Positions 43,539-52,853 of a DNA stretch of 64,000 bases are shown here, piece by piece. Source of the DNA: Myxococcus qinghaiensis (GTDB lineage: Bacteria > Myxococcota > Myxococcia > Myxococcales > Myxococcaceae); assembly GCF_024198215.1 (NCBI RefSeq), contig NZ_JAKCFA010000039.1, positions 1-64,000 of the forward strand. The letters run 5' to 3'. Position 1 is the first letter of the stretch, and every line of letters starts with the position of its first letter. The translations under genes were made by a program, and so were the position numbers. The notes below the pieces were generated by a model that saw only the letters and a program-made list of their open reading frames with translations, was not told where the DNA came from and ran no database searches.

Positions 43539-44606
43539 ATGGAACGAGCCGCACCGCCGCCGTCGAGCAAGGAGCTCATTGCCCGGACGCGCCCCTTCGC
43601 CCTGCAGGACGTCGCGCGCTCGAGCTGGAACCTGGTGGCCACCTATGCCGCGCTCGCGGCGGCCGTGACGCTGGCGGTGGCCGCGCCCTGGTGGCCCCTG
43701 CGCGTCGTGGGCGGCGTGCTGGAGGCGCTCGTCCTCATCCGCGCGTTCATCCTCTTCCATGACGCCATGCACGGCGCGCTCCTGCCCTCGTCGCGCTGGG
43801 CGAAGGTCGTCTTCCACGTGCAGGGCATCCTGACGCTCACTCCCGCGCGCATCTGGAACGACACGCACAACCACCACCACGCCAACACGGCGCGCATCGC
43901 CGCGGACTCGGCGGGCACGTTCGCCACGTGGACCACCGAGCAGTGGCGCAACGCCTCCGGCTGGCAGCGGCTGGGCTACGTGGTGGAGCGCCACCCGGTG
44001 ACCATCCTGTTCGGCTACGTCACCGCGTTCCTCATCAGCCTGTGCCTGGTGCCCTTCGTGAAGGACCCGAAGCGCTACTGGACGTCCGGGCTCGCGCTCG
44101 GCGTGCACGTGGCCCTGTCCGTGGCGCTCTGGGTCTTCTTCGGCCCCGCCGTGTACCTGTTCGCCTTCGTGGGCCCGCTGTTCCTCGCGTACGCCCTGGG
44201 CACGTACCTGTTCTACTCGCAGCACAACTTCGACGAGGTCCGCATCCTGCCGGAGCATCAGTGGACCCACGCGGATGCCGCGCTGGAGGCCTCCAGCTAC
44301 CTGCGCTGCGGCAAGGTGATGGCGTGGTTCACCGGCAACATCGGCTACCACCACGTGCACCACCTCAACCCGCGCATCCCGTTCTACCGACTCCCCGAGG
44401 CGATGGCGGCCATCCCCGAGCTGCAGCACCCGCACGTCACGACGCTGAGCCCGCGCGACATCGCCCACTGCCTGCGGTTGAACCTGTGGGAGCCCGCTCT
44501 CGGGCGGATGGTGCGCTATCGCGACGCCAGCGTGCGCACCTGGGAGGCCCGGGCCGACGCGCCCGCCCGGAGCGCTGTCTCCTCCGAGGGGCACGCGGTG
44601 TCGTGA
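43539..44606 (+). CDS. Fatty acid desaturase (membrane di-iron type)
   Basis: A 355-residue inner-membrane desaturase with four predicted helices. The three His boxes are HDAMH (about 74-78), HNHHHAN (about 110-116) and HHVHH near residue 270, with an extra QHN at about 230. It should introduce double bonds or hydroxyls into acyl chains; the regiospecificity cannot be read. The ATG has GTAGGAG upstream. The 273-bp gap before it shows no clear promoter. Confidence 0.92.
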   Translation: MERAAPPPSSKELIARTRPFALQDVARSSWNLVATYAALAAAVTLAVAAPWWPLRVVGGVLEALVLIRAFILFHDAMHGALLPSSRWAKVVFHVQGILTLTPARIWNDTHNHHHANTARIAADSAGTFATWTTEQWRNASGWQRLGYVVERHPVTILFGYVTAFLISLCLVPFVKDPKRYWTSGLALGVHVALSVALWVFFGPAVYLFAFVGPLFLAYALGTYLFYSQHNFDEVRILPEHQWTHADAALEASSYLRCGKVMAWFTGNIGYHHVHHLNPRIPFYRLPEAMAAIPELQHPHVTTLSPRDIAHCLRLNLWEPALGRMVRYRDASVRTWEARADAPARSAVSSEGHAVS

Positions 44607-44680
44607 GCAGGCCAGGGTGGTCGAGTCTCGGCTGACGCTCGCGCGCCAACCCCAGGTCGTGCCTGGCGTTGGCGTGCGCG

Positions 44681-45424
44681 TCACCGCGCGGCGGCGTGGG
44701 GCCCCGCGATGGGCGGCTGCCCCGTGGGCGGCGCGATGGGCCCGGTGCGAGGCACGGGTGCTCCGGTGGCGCTCGCGACCTCGTCGGGCGCGGGGCCCAC
44801 GTTCCACTGGCCCGTGCGTCCCGTCACGCGCTCGCCCACCGGCTGCGTCTTCCCCACCAGCGCGGCCTCCTGGTCAGGTGGAACCAGGTAGCGGCTGACA
44901 TCGGGTTGCACCAGGTCGCTGGTGGCGACGAAGGTCCACGGCCTGCGGACATTCATTCCGGGCAGGGGCATGGGCTGCCAGCCGACGAGGCCCTCTCCCC
45001 AGCGCCAGTCGACCCATGAAGGGGCCCACTCGTCGTCGGGCCACCACACCCAGCCCTCCGAGGGAGCGACGAACCACCTGCCGAAGTGGAAGGGGGCCCA
45101 GCCCCAGTCCCAGTCGCTCTGGAACGTCCAGCCCCAGTCGCTGAATACCCACTGGCCGGAGGTGGCGTAGGGCACGAAGTCCAGGCCCACGACCTTCGCG
45201 TCGGGGCGCCACACCCAGCCGACTTCGGGCAGCTGGAGCCACTCGCCATGTGGCGCCATCACATCGCGGAAGATGGAGATGTTGCTGCCGAGCGTCGTCG
45301 CGTTCGACTTCACCTGGGGACCGAACTCCTCGGGCCCCGTCGCGCAGCCCAGTGAAGCCAGCAGCGCGCCCGCGCTCACGCCACCCAGGCGCAGCCAGCG
45401 CCAGGTTCTCTTCCAGGTGCGCAT
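44681..45424 (-). CDS. Trp-rich lipoprotein (DUF6600/WxxGxW-like)
   Basis: A 247-residue lipoprotein. The signal peptide ends in the lipobox LASLGC. I count 23 tryptophans, mostly in repeated motifs of the form W-x-F-x-D-W-G-W-x-F and G-W-V-W-W-P-D-D-E-W-A-P between residues 60 and 160. This pattern is shared by DUF6600-type envelope proteins of unknown function. A Pro/Gly/Ala-rich tail (about 175-247) is probably disordered. It stands alone, convergent with the desaturase. Confidence 0.8.
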   Translation of the reverse strand: MRTWKRTWRWLRLGGVSAGALLASLGCATGPEEFGPQVKSNATTLGSNISIFRDVMAPHGEWLQLPEVGWVWRPDAKVVGLDFVPYATSGQWVFSDWGWTFQSDWDWGWAPFHFGRWFVAPSEGWVWWPDDEWAPSWVDWRWGEGLVGWQPMPLPGMNVRRPWTFVATSDLVQPDVSRYLVPPDQEAALVGKTQPVGERVTGRTGQWNVGPAPDEVASATGAPVPRTGPIAPPTGQPPIAGPHAAAR

Positions 45425-45581
45425 CGTCGGCCCTCCATGGTGGATATCCGTCTTGCCTCAGGATGTGCCTTCTCCTTGAACGCAGAGACCCTCGGGGGCG
45501 ATGCCCTGGGATGCCTGGTCGCTCGGCGTGACCGGCCCCCTGGTTGACTTCCTGTCACCCAGGCAAGGCAGACTGCCCGGC

Positions 45582-46268
45582 GTGCGCGTGAAAAAACTCC
45601 TCCTCTCAGCCCTGCTGCTGACGCCGGCCGTGGCCCTGGCCGGAATGCCCAGCTTCATGCTCACGGAGATCGCCGAGCAGCGGTTGGAGGCCATCTCCTT
45701 CTTCATCGCCATCTTCCTGCTCGTGTCGCTGGGCGTCTGGGGGCTGTGGAACTGGCTGCGGCGGGACGTGCCCCGGCTGCCCCGCTTGAGCTACCGGGCG
45801 TCGCTCGCGCTGGTGTTCCTGCTGGGGCTGGGCCTCCAGTTGGTCCTGTCGATGATCGCCGGTGGCCGTGAGCTGATGACGCCGGGTGCGTGGGAGAAGA
45901 AGGGCGTCACGTACCAGGTCATCCCCGCGCCGCCTCCCTCGGACGCGGACCTGCTGGTCCAGGCGCGGCGGCAGCGGCTGGATGAGCTGCGAGTGGCGCT
46001 GTGGGCCCATGCTGCCGAGCATGGCGGTGACTTCCCCCAGAACGACCTGGGCACCGAGCTTCCCGCCGCGCGCTGGAAGGTGCTCGGGGACTCCGGCCTG
46101 CACTTCATCTACATCGGCGGACAGAAGGCGGACGCCCCCGCGGCGCCACTGGCGTACGAGCCGGGCCTCTTCGGACGTGAGCGCTGGGTGCTCTTCACCG
46201 ATGGCGACCTCCGGCGGCTCCCCGTCGAGGACATCCACCGCGCGCTCGTGGCGGAGGGCGCGCCGTGA
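45582..46268 (+). CDS. Hypothetical membrane protein A of a coupled pair
   Basis: A 228-residue protein with a cleavable-looking signal (LLLSALLLTPAVALAGMP), then membrane helices at about residues 35-57 and 72-92. A soluble C-terminal region (about 105-228) contains LRVALWAHAAEHGGDFPQND, a pattern seen in prepilin-like periplasmic domains. The start is GTG 45582 or the next GTG six bases on. A TTGACT at 45544-45549 is a possible -35 that would leave almost no leader. Its stop overlaps the start of the next gene. Confidence 0.65.
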   Translation: MRVKKLLLSALLLTPAVALAGMPSFMLTEIAEQRLEAISFFIAIFLLVSLGVWGLWNWLRRDVPRLPRLSYRASLALVFLLGLGLQLVLSMIAGGRELMTPGAWEKKGVTYQVIPAPPPSDADLLVQARRQRLDELRVALWAHAAEHGGDFPQNDLGTELPAARWKVLGDSGLHFIYIGGQKADAPAAPLAYEPGLFGRERWVLFTDGDLRRLPVEDIHRALVAEGAP

Positions 46269-47005
46269 CGTCGGGCAAGAAGGGCGTGGTCGTCCTGGTC
46301 AGCGTCTTCGTGATGATGATCTTCCTCTGCATGGGGCAGGTCTGGGTCATGAGCGTGCCGTTCCTGCTCGCCTTCGGTTGGCTGTCCTTCCTCAAGCAGG
46401 TGGTGCCGGAGGTGACGCTCCGGTGGGGCGCCATCGTCGAGTTCCTCGTCGTCGCGGCGGTGCTCGGCACAGGCTCCCACCTGTTCCTCCGGTGGCTGTG
46501 GCGTCAGCTGCATGCGCAGGCGCCAGAGGCCTCCACGTGGCGCCCGCGCTGGAGCGTGTCGCTGCTGCTCGTGGGCGTCCTGCTCTTCGCCGCGACGATG
46601 GCCTCGGTGGGAGTCGGGCACCACGTGGGCTGGCTGATGTCGGGGCGCGCGCGGCTGGTGCGCAGCTCATGGCCCCAGTTCGAGATGGAGGGCGTGCGCA
46701 CTTCTCACAGATTGTGTGACGAGGTCCGGGAGTTGGTCGACGCGGGCATTCCCCCCGAGCAGCTCACGCGCAAGCTGTTCGCGAAGCCCTCGCTCCACGC
46801 CCTGTTGGAGGCGCAGCAGGTGTTCTCCCGGGTGGGCCCCGAAGGCGAGCGGGTCATCCTGGTGGCCGCCAGGGACCCCCGCGTCCGCGAGCGGGACGGC
46901 GAGGTGCGCTGCGTTCCCAAGCCGTCGGACAGCGAGGTGCTCGACGCGAAGACCCTGAAGCCCGGGCCCGACGCGCCGGGCACCGTCAAGGCCACCTCCC
47001 CCTGA
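46265..47005 (+). CDS. Hypothetical membrane protein B of a coupled pair
   Basis: A 246-residue protein beginning at a GTG that overlaps the stop of the previous gene (GTGA). Helices are at about residues 8-45, 57-75 and 95-118, followed by a soluble region (125-246) with a single Cys pair (CDE and RCV). It has no recognised domain. The overlap implies translational coupling and a shared envelope function. Confidence 0.7.
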   Translation: MTSGKKGVVVLVSVFVMMIFLCMGQVWVMSVPFLLAFGWLSFLKQVVPEVTLRWGAIVEFLVVAAVLGTGSHLFLRWLWRQLHAQAPEASTWRPRWSVSLLLVGVLLFAATMASVGVGHHVGWLMSGRARLVRSSWPQFEMEGVRTSHRLCDEVRELVDAGIPPEQLTRKLFAKPSLHALLEAQQVFSRVGPEGERVILVAARDPRVRERDGEVRCVPKPSDSEVLDAKTLKPGPDAPGTVKATSP

Positions 47006-47124
47006 CGGCGGAATCCAGGCGCGGGTGAAGGCCTGTGCGAACGGCTCTTTCCAGGAGTGCTAGTCTCGCACTCCCCGTACGGGCCCTGGACTGAAGCCCG
47101 GGCGGGTCACCTGGAGGAGCCGCT

Positions 47125-47508
47125 ATGACTTCGCGTCGCGTGTCGTATCCCTGGAGCCTGGCCGTGGTGCTCACCTTCGCGCTCACCGCGCTGCCCGCGT
47201 TCGCGGAGTCCTCGTCGGAGGAGGAGCTGGTCTCTCGCGAGGACTCCAGCAGTGAGGCCTCGCTGCTCACCTGTGGGCGGGCCCGGTGCGGAGCGGACTG
47301 GACTTGCGAGGCCAACTGCCCCGAGGCGGCCACCGCCGTCTGCGTCAACTTCTATTGCGAGTACACCTACCCGGAGCCGGGCGGCGGTGGCGGTGGCGGC
47401 GGTGGGGGCCCTGGGTTGTGCACGGGCTACCGCTGTGGCGGCGACTGGAACTGCGTCTGCGAGGGCCAGCAGGGCACCTGCGGCTCCAATGGCTATTGCG
47501 TCTTCTGA
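47125..47508 (+). CDS. Secreted Cys-rich protein with two repeated modules
   Basis: A 127-residue protein with a clear signal peptide (LAVVLTFALTALPAFA, cleavage about residue 27). An acidic Ser/Glu linker leads to two Cys-rich modules separated by a run of ten glycines. Both modules share C-x-x-x-R-C-G-x-D-W-x-C: CGRARCGADWTC and CTGYRCGGDWNC. They probably form disulfide knots outside the cytoplasm. GGAGGAG precedes the ATG. I do not recognise the family. Confidence 0.7.
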   Translation: MTSRRVSYPWSLAVVLTFALTALPAFAESSSEEELVSREDSSSEASLLTCGRARCGADWTCEANCPEAATAVCVNFYCEYTYPEPGGGGGGGGGGPGLCTGYRCGGDWNCVCEGQQGTCGSNGYCVF

Positions 47509-47544
47509 GCCCGTGAGCCCGGCGAAAAGCTCGGGGGTGAGCAC

Positions 47545-47572
47545 TTGGCAGCCGGCGGGTCGTGACTAGCTT
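47545..47572 (+). promoter_or_regulatory. Promoter of the small lipoprotein gene
   Basis: TTGGCA, 16 bases, then TAGCTT. Transcription would begin near 47579, just before the hairpin at 47586-47612. Confidence 0.45.
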
Positions 47573-47585
47573 TCCGCGCACAATG

Positions 47586-47612
47586 CGACACCGGGGCGAA
47601 ATGCCCGGTGTC
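47586..47612 (+). other. Perfect hairpin in a 5' leader
   Basis: CGACACCGGG and CCCGGTGTCG form a 10-bp perfect stem with a short loop, about 10 bases before the ribosome-binding site GAGGAG of the small lipoprotein gene. It could stabilise the 5' end or act as a protein-binding site. Confidence 0.55.
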
Positions 47613-47631
47613 GTCACGCGAGGAGCTGACG

Positions 47632-47835
47632 GTGCAGGCGAAGATTCTGCTGGCCCTGGTGGTCGGGTCCATGACGTTCGGAGTGGGTTGCCACCGCAAC
47701 ACCCGTGAGAGCGCGAAGGATGACGCGGAGCGCGCCGCGGACAAGACCGAGGACGCCGCCGAGAAGGTCGGCGACAAGGTCGAGGACGCCGCCGAGGAGG
47801 CGGGTGACAAGATTGAGGACGCCACCGACAAGTAG
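47632..47835 (+). CDS. Very small LEA-like lipoprotein
   Basis: A 67-residue protein from the GTG at 47632, which has GAGGAG six bases upstream; an ATG eight codons earlier would disturb the signal. The signal peptide ends in the lipobox GVGC. The mature part of about 45 residues is almost wholly charged, with repeats such as DKTEDAAEKVGDKVEDAAEE. This amphipathic, alanine/charge-rich helix pattern is seen in LEA-like and YtxH-like stress proteins. Function unknown. Confidence 0.65.
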   Translation: MQAKILLALVVGSMTFGVGCHRNTRESAKDDAERAADKTEDAAEKVGDKVEDAAEEAGDKIEDATDK

Positions 47836-47911
47836 TCAGGTGACAGGCCTCTGGCCTCCCTGGACGCCGCACTGCGTTGGTTCGGCAGTCGCGTTTCGGG
47901 GAGGCCACGGG

Positions 47912-47941
47912 TTGCCGTCGGCGTGGGGACTGGCCGAATAA
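47912..47941 (+). promoter_or_regulatory. Candidate promoter of the AcoR-like regulator, near-leaderless
   Basis: TTGCCG, 18 bases, GAATAA. Transcription would start about 47948, only a few bases before the ATG at 47951; no ribosome-binding site is seen there. Confidence 0.3.
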
Positions 47942-47950
47942 TCACGTCCC

Positions 47951-49930
47951 ATGGGAACGCTCACGCTCAGCGCCTCCGCGCACCTGTGGGAGCAGTTTCT
48001 CGTCGGCGCGCTCGACGGGGAGGTGGCCTCGGTTCCAGAGGCCCCGCCCATCCTGTCGCGGTGGCAGCGCTCGCGGGCGCTCGGCGCTCCGAGCACCGGC
48101 CTGCCGGACGAGGGCCCCAGCGTCGCCGGTGTCGCGCTCATCGAGCGTCGCGCCCGCCTGGAGCCGGTGTGGCACGAGGTCCGTGACATCCTCGACCTGC
48201 TCGCCGCCGCGCCCATGCCTTCGGGGCGGGTGGCGCTGCTGGCGGACCGGGAAGGCGTCATCCTCGCCACGCGCAGCTCGGGGGGCGACTTCAGGGACCA
48301 CGCGGACTACGTCCGACTGGTGGCCGGCGCCTGCTGGGATGAGGTGTCGCGAGGCACCAATGCGATTGGCACCGCGCTGGTGGAGTCCTCGGCCGTGGCC
48401 GTGGTGGGGCCGGCGCACTACGCGCAGCGGCACCATGGGCTCGTCTGCTACGCCGCGCCGGTGAGAGACCCGTTCGGCGAAGTCATCGGCGTGCTGGACA
48501 TCACGGGCCCGGCGAGCGGCGCGGACCCGCTGGTGCTGGTGGCGGTGGCGAGCATCGCGCACTCGGCGGAGGCGCGGCTGCGCGAGGTGGCCTGGGCGAG
48601 CGTGGCGGCGGCGGCCCGAGGAGGTCTGGAGGCTCGCCTGTCGCGCGAGGACGGCCCCGTGCTGCTCATCGAGCCGCCGGGACGCGTGCGGCGCCTCAAC
48701 GGGGCGGCGCGCTCGCTGCTCGGCATGGAGTCCTCGCGGGAGGACATCGCGCCGGGGCGCGTGCTCGGCTTGTCCTGGCGGGCCTTGAAGGACGCGGCGC
48801 TGCGCGGCCATGCGCTGGAGGCGCGGCATCAGGCGTCGGGCGCGACGTGGCGGGTGCATGCGGAGGCCGTGGGGGAGGGTGACTCGGCGCTGGCGGTGCT
48901 GGTGCGGCTGGAGCCACGCGCGACACATGTCACGGCGCGGGTGCGGCCCGCGGTGGCGGAGGTCACCCCCGACGAAGGCGCCTGGGCCCGGCTGAAGGGA
49001 AGTGACTCCGAGCATCGCGCGACGCTGCGTGAGGCCGCGCGCTTCGCGCCGACGATGCTGCCGGTGTTGCTCCTCTCGGAGACGGGCACGGGCAAGGAGC
49101 TGCTCGCGCGCGCGGTGCATGACGCGAGCGCGGTGGCGTCCGGTCCCTTCGTCGCCGTCAACTGCGGCGCGCTCTCCGCCACGCTGCTGGAGAGCGAGCT
49201 GTTCGGCCATGCGCCGGGCTCCTTCACGGGCGCGCGCTCGGCCGGGGCGGACGGGAAGCTGGCCGCGGCGGATGGTGGCACGCTCTTCCTGGATGAGCTC
49301 GCGGAGATGCCCGCGGCGCTTCAGGTGATGCTGCTGCGCGTGCTGGAGGACGGCGGCTACTCACGCGTGGGCGAGTCGCGCGTGAGGCACTCGCGCTTCC
49401 GCCTCATCGGCGCCACGTGTCGGGACCTCGAAGTGGCCGTGCGCGAGGGCACCTTCCGGAGCGACCTCTACTATCGCCTCCAGGGGGCGGTGCTGCGGCT
49501 GCCGCCATTGCGTGAGCGGGTGGACCTGCCGGAGCTGGCCCGCTCGTTGTTGAGCGAGCTGTGCGTCGAAGGAGGCCATCCCCCGAGCACGCTGTCCGCG
49601 GAGGCGCTGGCGCGACTGCGTGCCCATGTCTGGCCGGGCAACGTGCGCGAGCTGAAGACGGTGTTGCGCCTGGCCCTGGTCCGAGCCGGCGGCGAGTCCG
49701 TGGTGAGCGTGGCGGCGCTTCCCCCCGAGCTGGGACGGACTCCCGCGCCCGCTGTCGAGCAGCCCGTCAGCGCCACGGGCCTGCGAGAGCTGGAGGCCCA
49801 CGCCATCCTGGAGGCGCTGTCGCGCAGCGGTGGCAACGTGGCCCGCGCGGCGCGCCTGCTCGGGATTGCGCGGAGCACGCTGTACCGGATGGTGGAGCGC
49901 TTCGGCTTGAAGCTCCCTCCGCGCTCGTGA
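47951..49930 (+). CDS. Sigma54-dependent activator, AcoR type
   Basis: A 659-residue enhancer-binding protein. The GAF-type sensory region (about 60-215) contains EVSRGTNAIGTALVES, typical of AcoR-like regulators. A PAS-like segment (about 235-325) follows. The AAA+ domain has Walker A SETGTGKE (376-383), the sigma54-contact loop GSFTGA (423-428), Walker B GGTLFLDE and WPGNVREL. A Fis-type HTH is at the C-terminus (GNVARAARLLGIARSTLYR). The loop has Ser for Ala in the usual GAFTGA, a tolerated change. It is followed by a -24/-12 promoter and aldehyde-dehydrogenase genes, its likely targets. Confidence 0.93.
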   Translation: MGTLTLSASAHLWEQFLVGALDGEVASVPEAPPILSRWQRSRALGAPSTGLPDEGPSVAGVALIERRARLEPVWHEVRDILDLLAAAPMPSGRVALLADREGVILATRSSGGDFRDHADYVRLVAGACWDEVSRGTNAIGTALVESSAVAVVGPAHYAQRHHGLVCYAAPVRDPFGEVIGVLDITGPASGADPLVLVAVASIAHSAEARLREVAWASVAAAARGGLEARLSREDGPVLLIEPPGRVRRLNGAARSLLGMESSREDIAPGRVLGLSWRALKDAALRGHALEARHQASGATWRVHAEAVGEGDSALAVLVRLEPRATHVTARVRPAVAEVTPDEGAWARLKGSDSEHRATLREAARFAPTMLPVLLLSETGTGKELLARAVHDASAVASGPFVAVNCGALSATLLESELFGHAPGSFTGARSAGADGKLAAADGGTLFLDELAEMPAALQVMLLRVLEDGGYSRVGESRVRHSRFRLIGATCRDLEVAVREGTFRSDLYYRLQGAVLRLPPLRERVDLPELARSLLSELCVEGGHPPSTLSAEALARLRAHVWPGNVRELKTVLRLALVRAGGESVVSVAALPPELGRTPAPAVEQPVSATGLRELEAHAILEALSRSGGNVARAARLLGIARSTLYRMVERFGLKLPPRS

Positions 49931-50010
49931 CGCGGGCCGCTCGGCCGCTGTGAGAGAGGCCGGGCACCGCGTGCACCGCGCGCCCGCATCGGAACATTTC
50001 ATCCAGGCGG

Positions 50011-50047
50011 TGGCACACCGGACGCGACACTGTCGCGAGGTGCGCCA
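50011..50047. promoter_or_regulatory. Extended palindrome, likely activator site 1
   Basis: The core CGCGACACTGTCGCG (50023-50037) is a perfect 15-base palindrome. The flanks TGGCACACC and GGTGCGCCA extend it to about 37 bases with one small asymmetry. It lies about 80 bases upstream of the sigma54 promoter, the usual place for an enhancer site. Confidence 0.6.
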
Positions 50048-50062
50048 GGCGTTCGGACGAAG

Positions 50063-50081
50063 GTGTCGCATCGCGGGACAC
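50063..50081. promoter_or_regulatory. Imperfect palindrome, likely activator site 2
   Basis: GTGTCGCATCGCGGGACAC: the outer GTGTC/GACAC arms match and it shares the TGTCGC half-site with site 1. Centre-to-centre distance to site 1 is about 42 bases, four helical turns. Confidence 0.5.
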
Positions 50082-50111
50082 GACGCGCCGCGACGTCGTC
50101 GGTGCGGGGAA

Positions 50112-50127
50112 TGGCATGCGCGCTGCT
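50112..50127 (+). promoter_or_regulatory. Sigma54 (-24/-12) promoter of the aldehyde dehydrogenase operon
   Basis: TGGCATGCGCGCTGCT matches TGGCAC-N5-TTGCT with correct GG-N10-GC spacing. It ends 50 bases before the ATG at 50177. A weaker match, TGGCACACCGGACGC, at 50011 lies within palindrome 1. Confidence 0.65.
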
Positions 50128-50176
50128 CTGGCGGACGGGGCTTCCACCCGCAGCCCCACCCGCAAGGAGAGCGTTC

Positions 50177-51696
<1,520 letters not shown>

Positions 51697-51697
<1 letters not shown>

Positions 51698-52131
51698 TGA
51701 GTGACACCCGTGCCGAGCCCGGCGCGGGTGGGCCGCCGGAGCAGGAGGTGGCCCGGGTGGCGGTGACGCCCGAGGCCGCCGCCGTCATCCGCTCCCTGCG
51801 TGCCGCGAACGGGCCGCTGATGTTCCACCAGTCGGGCGGCTGCTGCGACGGCAGCGCGCCCATGTGCTACCCGGCGAAGGAGTTCCGTGTCGGTCAGCGG
51901 GATGTCTTCCTGGGCGAAGTCGAAGGCTGCCCCGTCTACATCGGCGGCGCGCAGTTCGAGGTCTGGCAACACACGCACCTGACGCTGGACGTGGTGCCGG
52001 GAAGGGGCGCGGGCTTCAGCCTGGAGGCGCCCCTGGGCGTGCGCTTCCTCACGCGAAGCCGTGTCTTCACGGATGAGGAGTACGAGCGCATGAAAACCCA
52101 GCCACCGCCCAGGCGCGGACCGCCGGAGTGA
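51697..52131 (+). CDS. DUF779 protein
   Basis: A 144-residue protein whose ATG overlaps the aldehyde dehydrogenase stop (ATGA). DUF779 features: LMFHQSGGCCDGSAPMCYP with three clustered cysteines at about residues 49-58, DVFLGEVEGCPVYI and FEVWQHTHLTLDVVPG. DUF779 genes commonly follow ExaC-type aldehyde dehydrogenases in other bacteria; the function is not established, and a chaperone or metal role is only a guess. Its position and coupling fit that association. Confidence 0.88.
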
Positions 52132-52139
52132 GCCAGGGC

Positions 52140-52163
52140 CCCGGGCTCGAAGCGGAGCCCGGG
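52140..52163 (+). terminator. Hairpin after DUF779
   Basis: CCCGGGCTC and GAGCCCGGG form a perfect 9-bp stem with a GAAGCG loop. No T-run follows. The core closely matches the hairpin at 53677-53704. Confidence 0.5.
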
Positions 52164-52257
52164 TCGCCCGCCACCCGACAGTAACGAGTCATGTTACAGC
52201 GCGGGCAATGACAACCATCCCCTCAAACAAGACCCATGCGGTGTCATGAATACACCA

Positions 52258-52284
52258 TTTACACTGCGTGGAAGTACTTATACA
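52258..52284 (+). promoter_or_regulatory. AT-rich promoter region of the small lipoprotein gene
   Basis: TTTACA, 15 bases, TATACA. The preceding 80 bases are markedly AT-rich and hold two inverted repeats: GTAAC-N7-GTTAC (52181-52197) and GGTGT-N7-ACACC (52240-52256). These may be operators. Confidence 0.45.
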
Positions 52285-52330
52285 CAGAGCCCGCCCCAAG
52301 TCAGGGGTAACTCGCAATGAGGGGGAAGTC

Positions 52331-52720
52331 ATGAAGTCGTTCAAGACGTTGGGAGTGATGGGAGTGGTGTCTCTGATGGCGGTGGGCTGCGGTGGGGAGT
52401 ACACGCCCGAAGAGGCCGCTCAGAACCCGGAGATGGGTGAAGCAACGCAGGCCGTGGAGAGCGCGTTCATCGCTGGCGGTCAGACGCGTGACTTCTCGAC
52501 CTGGCTGTTCGGCACGACGCCGTTCTATGTGCGTAACATGTCCGCCACCCGCTCCACGCGCTTCAACGCGTACTGTGGCGCGAACAACATCTCCATCCTG
52601 CTGGCGCCGAATCAGGTCTATCCCACGAGCCTGAACTGCGCCTGGCCCGGCGCGCGTCTGTATGTCCAGAACCAGGGCCTCAGCCCGACCCTCGACCAGA
52701 TCTACGTCGAGACGCACTGA
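52331..52720 (+). CDS. Small secreted lipoprotein
   Basis: A 129-residue protein with a signal peptide ending in the lipobox LMAVGC (Cys about residue 20). The mature region has an acidic linker (EEAAQNPEMGEATQAVE, a myxobacterial pattern between signal and domain) and a beta-rich domain with two cysteines (YCG and NCAW). The ATG at 52331 has AGGGGGAAG upstream. The preceding 70 bases hold inverted repeats and an AT-rich promoter. The family is not recognised. Confidence 0.75.
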   Translation: MKSFKTLGVMGVVSLMAVGCGGEYTPEEAAQNPEMGEATQAVESAFIAGGQTRDFSTWLFGTTPFYVRNMSATRSTRFNAYCGANNISILLAPNQVYPTSLNCAWPGARLYVQNQGLSPTLDQIYVETH

Positions 52721-52751
52721 GTCGCGGTAGAAGCGCGCTCTTCGAGTGCTG

Positions 52752-52777
52752 GGGGAGCCTCCGCGAGGGGGCTCTCC
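52752..52777 (+). terminator. Candidate terminator after the small lipoprotein gene
   Basis: GGGGAGCC and GGCTCTCC pair with one G-U; the stem is followed by TGTCTTG. Moderate match. Confidence 0.5.
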
Positions 52778-52824
52778 TGTCTTGCGTGGCCATTCCCCCA
52801 TTCGTGGCGGAATTGATAGGCTTG

Positions 52825-52843
52825 CCGTGCGAGGTTCGCACGG
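52825..52843 (+). promoter_or_regulatory. Palindrome over the ribosome-binding site of the wHTH-nuclease gene
   Basis: CCGTGCGAGGTTCGCACGG: 8-bp perfect arms with a 3-base centre. The right arm runs into the GGAGG ribosome-binding site, so it could be an operator on DNA or a hairpin on RNA that limits translation. Confidence 0.6.
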
Positions 52844-52853
52844 AGGACTGTCA

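Noticed and set aside
45582..47005. Assignment of the two overlapping membrane proteins to a type IV pilus or secretion system
   Set aside because: The resemblance to prepilin-like periplasmic regions is too weak; left as hypothetical.
50011..50025. Second sigma54 promoter TGGCACACCGGACGC
   Set aside because: The -24 half and spacing fit, but the -12 half is ACGC instead of TTGC and it overlaps the palindrome; the site at 50112-50127 is better.
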